From contig CM060344.1 of the NCBI GenBank assembly GCA_030674155.1, positions 28,519,673-28,583,672 of the forward strand: a DNA stretch of 64,000 bases. The letters are read 5' to 3'. The notes beneath the pieces are model-generated. The model was not told the origin of the DNA. It was given only the letters and a program-made list of their open reading frames with translations, and searched no databases. The first letter of the stretch is position 1. The number at the start of each line of letters is the position of its first letter. This document shows, piece after piece, positions 21,354 through 34,110 of this stretch. This stretch comes from Stramonita haemastoma (taxonomy: Eukaryota; Mollusca; Gastropoda; Neogastropoda; Muricidae). A program made the position numbers and the translations under genes.

Positions 21354-22190
21354 AAGTGTGCTCATATATTTTGCTACTTCCACCAAACTGAGAACGTAAA
21401 TGTTTTCCCAGATATATGTTTCTTCCTAAAATGTTTCAGCAACTGATAACAGTGTATGTGTCAACATTTTTATTTTGGATTCTTCAGAAATGGTATGATT
21501 TTTTTTTTTTTTTTATGTCTATTTTGTGAATTGATATAATCTGCTGAAATAGAAGATGATTAAAAAACGAATGTCTTTTTGGGGGGAATAAAAAAAAATC
21601 TATGCTCTATGATTACAAGTTACAAGCTGTGGTCTATTTTTGTTTTGTCTCTGCTTCACTGATACTGGGTTCAATGCATTCTGGAAAAATATGTATGATT
21701 ATACAGAATACTGGTCATGGTTGGTTTGACGTGACTGTAGTGGGAAGAATTCTGCTCTGTTGTGTTTCTGTTACTTGAGAAGTTTGGTTGCTATGTTCCT
21801 TTTGTTCTTCTGAATTTTCAGTTGATTGTTATGAGAAAACTGCAGATTAAAGCTGCCTACATGTGGATGCCATTAATTAATGTAAATAAGGCATCACAGA
21901 GATCACTGCATTATTTTAAAAAGTGGATCAAGTTTTTGTGTGGGAAAAAAAAAAAGACATTTGTTGTTTCAAAAATGTGCAAAATGATTTGAGAAATTAT
22001 CTGCTTTGTGACGCTGTGTGTGCAATTAGTAAATAGCGCTCGCTGTTGTGGTGTGTCGTGTTGACAGGAAAATGGTCAGTATTGATTGACTTTGGACATG
22101 GTGGCTGCATATCTTCATGGACCTTGTGTGTGGCCGCTGTTGTTTTCTTCATTGTTTGTACCTATTTCTGCATCTTTCACCACTACAAAA
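21354..22190. other. No gene seen
   Basis: AT-rich unique sequence. No exon with supported splice sites, no repeat recognised. Confidence 0.5.
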
Positions 22191-22194
22191 ATTC

Positions 22195-22465
22195 CCTGTT
22201 TGAGTCAGATTTGTCCACAAGAAATTTCTTATATGAGTCGGATTTGTCCACAAGAAATTTCTTGTGGGAGTCAGATTTGACCACAGGAAATGTATTATAT
22301 GAGTCGGATTTGGCCACCAAAAAAATATTATATGACTCAGATTTGGCCACAGAAAAAATTTGTTGTGGGTCAGATTTGGCCACAGAACATTTCATAAGTG
22401 AGTCAGATTTGGCCACAGGAAATTTCTGATGTGAGTTCGATTTGGCCACAAAAGTGGCACATAAA
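22195..22465 (+). repeat. 33-bp minisatellite, about eight units
   Basis: Units of the type GAGTCAGATTTGGCCACAGG plus AAATTTCTTATAT. Because 33 is a multiple of three, both strands stay open. The plus strand reads as an 11-residue periodicity ESDLATGNFLY and the minus strand as KSDSYKKFLVD-like repeats. No start context, splice sites or partner exons support translation. Confidence 0.88.
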
Positions 22466-24524
22466 AGAAACACACACAAAAAAAGAAAGAAAACCAATGA
22501 CAAAGTTTTAGATATGTTCAGAAAACCTCAGAGACATTTTTTCTGCTACTTTAGCTAACAAAACAACAAGTCTGAACATCTACTCATTGCTCCCTCCTGT
22601 CTGTCTTATACATTACAAACAATTATCCTTGGAAGAGCGATGGAATCTTAAGGGTAATAAGCTCGTTGTCATCAAACAACATCATCTACTTAATTGTTCA
22701 AGCTGATGAATATTGAATATGATATTTTCATTGCAGATTCTCTCAAGACCCTGTTCCATAAAGTTCCACAAGGCATTACTGTTTGATGCTTGAAGGAAGC
22801 CAAAATTTTGTATCTGAAATCATCAAACAAATGAAATCATCTAGCATTTTAGGTCTCAAACATAGAAAAAACATTTTTTTTAATATATTTTTAAAAAGGT
22901 CTCTAACAATGAGGGTGTTTGTTTTTTTTCTCAATTATTGGTTTGTTTGTTTGGTGGTTGCTGTTTTTTTAATATATTGTTAGTACGGGTTTTTTGTCAT
23001 TTTCTCATCATTGCTGCTATTGTAGGGTTGGTCATGTGAATACAGTTATGTAACTGATATGTCTGTATAGAAAGCGAATAAAGATTGTCATTGTGTTTCA
23101 CAAATTTGTGTTCTAAGCTCACCAAGGCGAAACCTTAACTGATGCAACCGGTTTATATCACACCAGCTAATTTTGTGGGGATGTCTGTTTATGGTCAGTG
23201 CAAGACACAAAGAAAATATGAAAAAGACAATTAAAAATAGTGTTGCTGTCCCAGTCACTAATATTGGGAAAATAACAAGACAGCATGTTGAGGTAACGGT
23301 AAATGGGGTCTGATGTTGTTCACTTTTCTTAAAGCTGGAGGGGGGACATGTTATTTAAGGTGGCTTTTTTTTCAGCATTTTTGTTTCCGTGATGCTTGTA
23401 TTCTGTTCTTTTTTTTTCTTTTTTTTTTACACCACATTGTCATTGAATATTCATCATGCTCATGTTTTAGGTTATGCTTGCTTTGTTGTTTGTTTATTGT
23501 TTGTTTATTTATTCTGTTGGTTCCAGAATTCCTGATATTATATATATCATTATCATTAACAGTTCATCATGCTCATTTTTGTTTATGTTTCTTTTAGTGT
23601 TGTCTCGTGTTGGTTTGTTTTTCTTTGAGTTGTAGAATTCCGGATGTGTTGAGTGGGTAAGTTAGATAGTGGCTCACGAACATTAAAATGACATTCCATT
23701 ACATGTGTTTTGTGATAATCATTGATTTTCTTTTTCTGGCCAAGTTTTTAGAATTGTGCAATTTATGTCTGGGTAATGTACAGTGTTTTTTTTGCCACTT
23801 GTTTGTAAGATTTTGAGATTGATTTTGTAATATAAGAACTGATTTTTGCAACTTGCAGAACGTATCGAATGCTGAACATATTGAAAAGTAAATTATTTTG
23901 AAGAGAAGATTTGAGACTGATTTTGTACAAGTTACAGTTTTATGAATAGAAAAAAATTTTGTCTGCTGTGGGTAATCTTAACAGTGATAGCTTGTCATAT
24001 GTAACCATACGATGAGTTATATGTCAACATCTGATGAGTTATATGTAAACATCTGAAGAGTTAGTTATATGTGACCTTTTGATGAGTTGTATGTAACCAT
24101 CTGATGAGGAAAACTACAAAAGACTTTTTGGGGAATACTTGCTGTCACTTTAGTGGACCAGTTCAAGAAACTGTTTACTTTGAGATTAGTTGGTTTGCGG
24201 AGAGGGGGGGGGGGGGGGAGGGTTGTTCATTTAATTTGGTTGGTTGGTTTTTTTTTTTTATTTGTTTGTTTGTCTTTTTTTTTTTTTTTTGGGGGGGGGA
24301 GGGGGGGCAGGGCATCCATTCTTACTTGATGGTTTACTCATTTTCTTGTGGGGTTTCACATGTGTGTTAGATTGTCCATGCATGCATTCACACACTCAGT
24401 ACCTCAGCTTTTTGTCTCATGTGAAAAAAAAATTCTGAGAAATAGGTTTCAATCTGCACAGTTGTTGGCTCCAAAGAGAAAGTCTCTCCATCAAGTTACT
24501 GCACGTGGGATTTTGTTATTGTTA
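22466..24524. other. No gene seen
   Basis: AT-rich sequence. AATAAA occurs at about 23080 in an AAGCGAATAAAGATTGTC context that could be a polyadenylation site, but no upstream exon is identified. Four diverged repeats of GATGAGTTATATGTAACCA-type sequence lie at 24000-24110. Confidence 0.45.
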
Positions 24525-24730
24525 GATGTTCCTCGGCTTAACTGAACACCTTGAGAGTCACCCAGAACATGCTCTCTGTCTCAGTCATCACGCATGGGAA
24601 TCATAGAGACTGTAAGTACGCACTGGATGAGAAGTTTGCGAATATGGCCGTTTTCCAATACCTCACCATTTAGGCAGCTGTATGTACTCTTCGCTTCAGA
24701 AGAGAGTGAGATTTGAACCCATAAGCTTTG
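24525..24730 (+). repeat. Dispersed repeat Q
   Basis: Matches 17578-17770: CTCGGCTTAACTGAACACC, GTCACCCAGAACATGC, GAGAAGTTTGCGAATATGGC, and CAGCTGTATGTACTC at the end. Confidence 0.6.
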
Positions 24731-24904
24731 AATGAAGTGTTACAGGATTCTACCCACTCAGTCCATAAAATCCTGTACAGAAGAACAAATGGGAAAAAGG
24801 ATCTCTTTGTAGAAAGTTTTCATGATTTCCATGTTATTTTCCATTCATTGGCAAGTTGAATCAGTCAGAAGAATCAGTTGTTTGACTGTGGTTGAGCATG
24901 TTTC

Positions 24905-25015
24905 TACTTTTTTGTCAAACGCTCAGACAGTAACTATCATTGTCTGTCATATGAGCAAAAATGTGTTGTGCTGCCGTTAAGCGGCTGGCAAGTCAGGCCC
25001 TGCGCATCCAACTTC
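24905..25015 (-). mobile_element. Family P fragment
   Basis: Contains TGTCTGTCATATGAGCAAAA and GCTGCCGTTAAGCGGCTGGC, then AAGTCAGGCCCTGCGCATCC, in the plus reading. Confidence 0.65.
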
Positions 25016-25249
25016 GGCAAGACCATGTTGATGATGGCACGTCTTATGCTTTGTCTTACAACTGTTTTTTAGGATACAAATTTGAAATATCAAACTAAGC
25101 TTCTTTTTTTTTTTCTTTCTTTCTTTTTTTTGTGCAATGTTTCTGATAATAGTCATGCATTCATTAGCAATATCGTAAAACAAATTTTTGTTTCCTTCTT
25201 GGGAGTCCCTTGTGACTGTTTTTAGGTTAAAATTTTAACAAAAATTTTT

Positions 25250-25252
<3 letters not shown>

Positions 25253-25307
<55 letters not shown>
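25253..25307. repeat. (AT)n microsatellite
   Basis: About 27 pure TA dinucleotides, directly before the family D SINE at 25328. Confidence 0.95.
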
Positions 25308-25310
<3 letters not shown>

Positions 25311-25327
25311 TAAAATTTTGACTTACT

Positions 25328-26105
25328 GTTGGATAAGTGGTCTAGAGGTAACACACCTGTCTAGAAAGCCAAAAGTTGAGGTTGGATCTCCCATTTGAAC
25401 CTGAATTTTTCCCCCATCCAGCAGACCTTAAATGATGCTGAGTGCTAGTCTTTCAGATGAGCCAATAAGCCATGGTCCCACATGAAATACACATTTAGTG
25501 CACATGTGTAAACAATATTTTTTTAAAAACCCACAGCAACGAAAAACATGCAGACAAGGGAAAAAAAATTTTTTTTTTTAAAGCACATGGGGTGTTGCTT
25601 TTTTTTCTTCTTTTTTTTTTTTTAATCGCATGATGATGAGGATGATGTAATGATGTTGCTGTGGAAGTACATGTGCTTTGAGACTACTTGACAGGGTTGG
25701 ACTCCAGGCTTCCTATCATAATATATCCCAGCATTACCCAGGCCCTAGAGATACAGTCACCTGCAGTATTGGTCAGGTAATTTGAGCAACACTCTTGAAC
25801 TCGCATCCTTAAAGTGGGTGAAGCTCGACTGTGTGATTCCAGGCTTCCCAATGAGCCCACAGCTCACTCACTCTGAAAAGAAGTTTTTAAAAAATCCTAT
25901 AACTCTTATGGGATTTGAACCCACAACCTTTCAACCCATAACCCAAGGCACTAACCACTGCACCAAGGTGACTGGTCAGCGTTGATTTTCCTGGCAGTGA
26001 GCTCATCCCAAGGAGAGCAGCCTGAATTTCATGCAAGGAAGTCTACCCTGGCTAAAAGTAGTATACAACACAATACAGTACATTACTAACAATACAACAT
26101 GACGA
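25328..26105 (+). mobile_element. SINE family D, interrupted by another SINE
   Basis: The left part has A box GTGGTCTAGAGG, CACACCTGTCTAGAAAGCC and GATGAGCCAATAAGCCATGG. The right part resumes at about 25990 with CATCCCAAGGAGAGCAGCC, CATGCAAGGAAGTCTACCC and an ACAATACAGTAC tail. The middle is occupied by the minus-strand SINE at 25740-25985. Confidence 0.7.
25740..25985 (-). mobile_element. tRNA-derived SINE, family H, nested in family D
   Basis: The minus-strand head reads GGTGCAGTGGTTAGTGCCTT (A box) and GTGGGTTCAAATCCCATAAG (B box). This is the only clear copy in the window. Confidence 0.65.
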
Positions 26106-26919
26106 CACAAGCACAATGTGATATAGAACACGATTACCTGTACTGGGTTTGATACCATCAAACTGCACCACTTTTCTACTTCACTGTTCGAATGTAAGTT
26201 AACATAGTTGGAAGCTCTGAAATGTAATGCCTTGGATTGCTGATTTTAGTACTTAACTATTACGAAACGGTATCATGATTGTTTTGATGTTTGAGGATCA
26301 ACAGAAGTTTGTGTCCTGGATTAGTTGATATTTATGTCAGAGAAATATATGTGTCACCGATTTTTGTTTGGATTTTTTGTTGGGTTTTTTTTGTTGTTGT
26401 TCTGAAGCTTTTTTTTTTTAATTCTTTTTTTTATTTTAAGATGAGTAGAGATTGTTTTATGTCAGGTTTAGAATTCATCATCAGCCATCGGTTTGAAATA
26501 ATAATTCATTGTCATACTTATGAAAAAAATATTTAAAAATTGAAGAGAAAGGGGAGGGGGTGTTGGTGGTGGTTGGGGAGGGGGGGGTTGGGGTTGTTAG
26601 AGAATTCATGATTTGTTATTATTAGTAGTAGTAAGACTAGAAATGTGTGTATGGTGCTTTTCAGTTTGTGCCGTTTGTTTTGTTCCGGTGGCCATATTTT
26701 GTTTCTGGCAGCCTGGCAATGAGATGTTTTGTGGCAAACCCACCAATAAAAGAAGTTGGAAAATATGGAGGTGTGAAAAGTCTCTGGCCGGCGCTGTGAT
26801 GCTGTTGTTGTTCACTAGCAACCAGGAAATAATTAATCAAGTGTTCTGTCTATTTTTTGTCTTTGTACCACCAAAAGTAGACATAGGGAAGTATGATGGT
26901 AGACCAAGACATTTCCCCC
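26106..26919. other. No gene seen
   Basis: AT-rich sequence with a G-rich block at 26550-26600. A frame over 26613-26942 has no homology I recognise and runs into a repeat. Confidence 0.45.
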
Positions 26920-27235
26920 ATGGGATGTGTCGGTATAAATAGCATCCCCACCTTCTGGAAACTCTGTGCTAGGAATTCCCCCTTTTCTATCCCTCTCTTC
27001 ATTTTTACCTTGTTGCTTTTTTTCCTGTCACCTTCCTGTCTATTTTCTTCCTTCTTGGTCTGTTCTCTTGCCCTTTTTTTTTTACCAGAAAGACTTAAAA
27101 GATAACAATTCTTTCCCATGCTGAAGTTGGATGCGCTGGGCCTGACTTGTCAGGTGCTTAACAGCAGCGCAACACATTTTCACTCATATGACAGACAACA
27201 ATGGCGTTTGAGGAGGAAGAAGAAGAAAGACTTAA
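26920..27235 (+). mobile_element. Family P, near full length
   Basis: Plus-strand order: ATAGCATCCCCACCTTCTGG, GAATTCCCCCTTTTCTATCC, a polypyrimidine segment, GCGCTGGGCCTGACTTGTCA, GCGCAACACATTTTCACTC and CATATGACAGACAACAATGG, then a GAAGAAGAA tail. It is the best reference copy in the window. Confidence 0.7.
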
Positions 27236-27529
27236 GACATTTGGCGAAGGCTCTATCACTTTTGCAGTTCCAACCTTTAGGAATTCATTACCAGGCAATA
27301 ATTGCATCAGTATGCAACGATCCACACAACCCACAAATCGGCTTATAAGAAGTAATGAACCATGTGTTTAAAAGAAACACATAGAAACAAAAACAACTAA
27401 AGAAACAAAATAAACTGAAAAACTAAGTCAATGAAGACCAGACACAATCGGGTTAATAGCCCAGTTTTATGTTGATGTCTTTGAGTGTACACAGTTTTTT
27501 TCATGTATGTCATGTTACACTATGCTATA

Positions 27530-29130
27530 CTGCATAATACAACACTGCGCTACTATACATTTTACTGCATTACACTACACTACACTACACCACACCACAC
27601 CACACCACACCACACCACACCACACCACACTACACTACACTACACTACTCCATACTACACCACTCTACACTACACTACACTACACTACACTACACTATAC
27701 TACACTACACTACACTACACCACGCTACATTACTCCATACTACACCACTCTACACTACACTTCAATGCACTGCTCTAATCTATGCAGCACTACAGTACAA
27801 CACACCACAACACTGCACTACAATACTCCACACTGCACTACAATACTCCACACTGCACTTCAATAATCCACACTGCACTTCAATAATCCACACTGCACTA
27901 CAATACTCCACACTGCACTACAATACTCCACACTGCACTACAATATTCCACACTGCACTACAATACTCCACACTGCACTACAATACTCCACACTGCACTA
28001 CAATATTCCACACTGCACTACAATACTCCACACTGCACCACACCGCACTACAATACTCCACACTACACCACACTGCACTACAATACTCCACACTACACCA
28101 CACCGCACTATAATACACCACACTACACCACACTGCACTACAATACTCCACACTGCACCACACTGCACTACAATACTCCACACTGCACTACAATACTCCA
28201 CACTGCACCACACCGCACTACTCCACACTACACCACACCGCACTACAATACTCCACACTGCACTACAATACTCCACACTGCACCACACCGCACTACAATA
28301 CTCCACACTGCACTACAATACTCCACACTGCACTACAATACTCCACACTGCATTACAATACTCCACACTGCACTACAATACTCCACACTGCACCACACTG
28401 CACTACAATACTCCACACCGCACTACAATACTCCACACTGTACTACAATACTCCACACTGCACTACAATACTCCACACTGCACTACAATACTCCACACTA
28501 CACCACACTGCACTACAATACTCCACACTGCACTACAATACTCCACACTGCACTACAATACTCCACACTACACCACACTGCACTACAATACTCCACACTG
28601 CACTACAATACTCCACACTGCACCACACTGCACTACAATACTCCACACTGCACTACAATACTCCACACTACACCACACTGCACTACAATACTCCACACTG
28701 CACTACAATACTCCACACTGCACTACAATACTCCACACTACACCACACTGCACTACAATACTCCACACTGCACTACAATACTCCACACTGCACTACAGTA
28801 CTCCACACTACACCACACTGCACTACAATACTCCACACTGCACTACAGTACTCCACACTACACCACACTGCACTACAATACTCCACACTGCACTACAATA
28901 CTCCACACTGCACCACACTCCACTACAATACTCCACACTGCACCACACTCCACTACAATACTCCACAGTGCACCACACTGCTCTATACATCACACTGTGC
29001 TGCACTACACCACACTTCAATGCTCTGCACTACTCCACACTTCACCACACTGCGCTGCACTACATTACACTACACTGCACTACACTACTGCATGCTGCGC
29101 TACATTACACCAACCACACCACACTACACT
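27530..29130 (+). repeat. (ACTAC)n and 18-bp satellite array, 1.6 kb
   Basis: The left part is CACTA/CACCA pentamers. From about 27830 to 28975 the main unit is the 18-mer CACTGCACTACAATACTC, often with CACTACACCA inserts giving higher-order periods. The many open frames on both strands (poly-CSAVW-type and HYTTL-type) come from the array. Confidence 0.95.
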
Positions 29131-29521
29131 GTTCCTTTTCTTCCTGTCACTGCCTCCTTCTTGTCTCTATTCTGCCCTCTTGGTCCATTCTCGTGCCTTT
29201 CTTCCAGAAAAACTTAAAAAGATCACTTTTCTTTCTCACCTTGACGTGGGGTGCGCTGGGCCTGACCAGTCAAGCGCCTAACGGCAGTGCAACGCATTTT
29301 CGCTCATATGACAGACAACGATAGTTGCTGTCTGAACGTTTGATGAAGAAGAAGAAGAAGGACAGTGCAACGCATTTTCGCTCATATGACAGACAACGAT
29401 AGTTGCTGTCTGAACGTTTGATGAAGAAGAAGAAGAACGACAGTGCAACGCATTTTCGCTCATATGACAGACAACGATAGTTGCTGTCTGAGCGTTTGAT
29501 GAAGAAGAAGAAGAAGAAGAA
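29131..29521 (+). mobile_element. Family P with triplicated tail
   Basis: The polypyrimidine part and GTGCGCTGGGCCTGACCAGT lead into GTGCAACGCATTTTCGCTC, CATATGACAGACAACGATAG and a (GAA)n tail. The last roughly 79 bp are then present three times in tandem (about 29283, 29361 and 29440), nearly identical. Confidence 0.8.
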
Positions 29522-29734
29522 TCCAGGCTACATAGTTCAAGAGGTGTCAAGTCCATCCCGTGAAAGTCCCACTGCTCCAACCAACCATGGGACAACAAAA
29601 GAGAAGCAGCTTCATTCACCAGAGCCAAACTACAAAGCTGAAGGGGGGGGGGGGGGGGGGCGTAAAACAAGTAGCAATCCACAACCCACAGCTCGTATAG
29701 CCTACCTCCCACATGGTCGTCTTCTTGACCGACA
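29522..29734. other. No gene seen; poly-G at 29643-29660
   Basis: Short unique stretch between repeats. Nothing recognised. Confidence 0.4.
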
Positions 29735-29910
29735 AAAGTCTTTCGGATGAGACTAAAAACCGAGGTCTCGTGCGCGGACGCACGCAGAACATCTTGTGCC
29801 GGTGGGAACAGATGACATTTACAAAACTGCATACCCACGGGGACTGGATGTAAAAAAAAAGCATATGAATGCTTATTCCATTATCCCGATATCAAAGAAA
29901 TAAATAAAAT
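29735..29910 (+). mobile_element. SINE family C, 3' part
   Basis: Matches 39250-39475: GACTAAAAACCGAGGTCTCG, ACGCACGCAGAACATC, GGGGACTGGATGTAAAAAA and GCTTATTCCATTATCC, with an AATAAAATA-rich tail. The head is missing. Confidence 0.75.
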
Positions 29911-29949
29911 ATAAAATAAAAATAACAAAATAACACCCTGTCTGTTTTA

Positions 29950-30605
29950 CAGGCCTTAACAGTCCACCAGAAATACAGACCTGAACGACCTGTCCGCCAC
30001 TCTTGCCTCCCTCTGCAGTAGTCCTGCAGCGTTCAGTCCTGCTGTGGATAGATCCCTGTCTCCCATTACAATGTGCCTGGCTATGACACTACTGATGCCC
30101 TGGGAAAGGAGGGCACAAGGCAAGAGCGGGTGGAGAGGTCTGTCAGGTTTTCTGAATCCAAGACCACCACCAAGGCCAAAGCAATACCAGTGGATTCAAT
30201 AACACCAACACTTCAACAGGTCACACCCCTATTTACCTGCTAACACCATGAGACCAGGTCTGCATATAATTATGTATTCAGATACCGCGCCTAAAGTATC
30301 AATGTGCATACAAAACTCTACACATGAGTAGTGCCCTTGCAAGACAGGCAGCCAGACGAACAGAACATGTGCTGCAGTCCTGCCCACTACATGGGACACC
30401 CCGAAAGAGGATCTGGCCTGACTGACCCCTATCACCCCAGTGGCCAAGAAGCTCTGTGGAGAAAAAAAAAAACAAAAAAAGGAAAAAAAATTAATACAAT
30501 TTTTTTTTTTTTAATACTATTTTTAAAAAAAAGCTCTGTACAGACTGGGAAGGCCTGCAGCGTACAGCTTCCTTCATCACAGAGACTGCGCTATCCATAG
30601 AATGA
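29950..30605 (+). mobile_element. Decayed LINE 3' end (RNase H remnant)
   Basis: Pieces in shifting frames match the C-terminal end of a non-LTR retrotransposon polyprotein with an RNase H domain: LNDLSATLASLCSS, a PG-D--DALGKEGT-QERVE segment, RRTEHVLQSCPLHGTPRKRI (about 30346-30405), and GLQRTASFITETALSIE before TGA at 30603-30605. An A/T-rich tract at 30461-30530 interrupts it. Several frameshifts and stops make it a fossil. Confidence 0.72.
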
Positions 30606-30714
30606 ACGCAAAAACAAAAGCAGCATCGAAACTCGCCAGTGCAGAATGCTTGAACATCAGGACGTCCTGGACCATGACCTTAAAACTATAGAAGAGATCT
30701 GTTGGTGTGCTGTC

Positions 30715-31350
30715 TGAACCTGGACTCTGAAGCCTGTATACTGAAGCCTGGACACTGGACACTGAAGTCTGGACACTGAAGTCTGGACACTGAAGCCTGG
30801 ACACTGAAGTCTGAACTCTGAAGGCTGGACTCTGAAGCCTGGATACTGAAGCCTGGACAGTGGACACTGAAGTCTGGACACTGAAGCCTGGACACTGAAG
30901 TGTGGACACTGAAGTGTGGACAGTAGAGCCTGGACTCTGAAGTCTGGACACTGAAGCCTGGACACTGAACACTGCAGCCTGGACACTGAAGCCTGGACAC
31001 TGAACACTGAAGCCTGGACACTGGACACTGAAGCCTGGACACTGAACACTGAAGCCCGAAACACTGAAGCCCGAAACACTGAAGCCTGAAACACTGAAGC
31101 CTGGACACTGAAGCCTGGACACTGAAGCCTGGACACTGGGGCCTGGACACTGGAGCCTGAAAACCTGGAGCCCGGACACTGGAGCCTGAAAACCTGGAGC
31201 CCGGACACTGGAGCCTGAAAACCTGGAGCCCGGACACTGGAGCCTGAAAACCTGGAGCCCGGACACTGGAGCCTGAAAACCTGGAGCCCGGACACTGCAG
31301 CCTGAAAACCTGGAGCCTGGACACTGGAGCCTGAAAACCTGGAGCCCTCA
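30715..31350 (+). repeat. 14-15 bp and 29-30 bp minisatellite
   Basis: The left two thirds are units of GAAGCCTGGACACT. The right third is the higher-order unit GGAGCCTGAAAACCTGGAGC plus CCGGACACT, repeated about seven times. Minus-strand frames of 212-236 codons in all three phases arise from the repeat. Confidence 0.93.
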
Positions 31351-32845
<1,495 letters not shown>

Positions 32846-32851
32846 TTTTGT

Positions 32852-33169
<318 letters not shown>

Positions 33170-33249
33170 AACCTTGTTAACTGCTGACCCTGTTCTTTAA
33201 AACGTGTTCAGTGGCGATCAGTTCGACATAACAACTGTAGTGAATAGGA

Positions 33250-33548
33250 GCCGCCGCTGTAGTCTAGTGGTTAGGGCGTTGGACTCGTAATCTAAAGGTT
33301 GCCGGTTCGATCCCAGCTTTCAACTATGGCGTTGTGCCCTTGGAAAAGGCACTTTACGGCTATTTTCTCACCCCGCCCAGGTGTAAAAGGGGTACCAACC
33401 TTGTGTTGGGGGTTAACCCTGCGATAGACTGGCGTCCTATCCAGGGGGGAGTCTATGACTCTCAGTTGCTTAACGCCACAGAAACCGGGATAAGCACCGG
33501 CCTGATGAGCCTTAGGCTCGGGACAGACTTTTAACTTTAACTTTTAAC
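33250..33548 (+). mobile_element. tRNA-derived SINE, family A, inside a minisatellite
   Basis: Perfect 13-bp duplication GTAGTGAATAGGA at 33237-33249 and 33549-33561. A box TAGTCTAGTGG at 33260-33270, B box GGTTCGATCCC at 33304-33314. The target is a unit of the 30-bp minisatellite, so the array predates the SINE. Confidence 0.93.
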
Positions 33549-34110
33549 GTAGTGAATAGGACAATTCGACATAACTGTACAGTTCTACATAACTGTAGTG
33601 AACAGGACAATTATATATAACTGTAGTGAAAAGGACAATTCTATATAACTGTAGTGAAAAGGACAATTCTACATAACTGTAGTGAACAGGACAATTCTAT
33701 ATAACTGTAGTGAATAGGACAATTCTACATAACTGTAGTGAACAGGACAGTTCTACATAACTGTAGTGAACAGGACAATTCTATATAACTGTAGTGAAAA
33801 GGACAATTCTACATAACTGTAGTGAACAGGACAATTCTATATAACTGTAGTGAAAAGGACAATTCTACATAACTGCAGTAAAGAAGACAGTTCTACATAA
33901 CTGTAGTGAAGAGGACACTTTTACATAAGTGCAGTGAAGAAGACAGTTCTACATAACTGTAGTGAAGACGAACAGTTCTACATAACTGTAGTGAAGACGA
34001 ACAGTTCTACATAACTGCAGTGAAGAAGACAGTTTCACATAACTGAAGTGAAGAAGACAGATTTATATAACTGTAGCAAAGAAGACAGTTTTACTTGTGT
34101 GAGGACGAAC
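33549..34110 (+). repeat. 30-bp minisatellite, about 18 units
   Basis: Unit ATAACTGTAGTGAACAGGAC plus AATTCTACAT. Units drift from ACAGGACAATT to AGAAGACAGTT towards the right. One unit fragment remains left of the SINE at about 33221-33249. Confidence 0.92.

Noticed and set aside
22046..22429. Repeat protein gene with 11-residue units
   Set aside because: Both strands are equally open because the unit is 33 bp; no splice or start evidence. Kept only as a finding.
27485..29130. Coding frames with CSAVW or HYTTL repeats
   Set aside because: By-products of the ACTAC/18-bp satellite.
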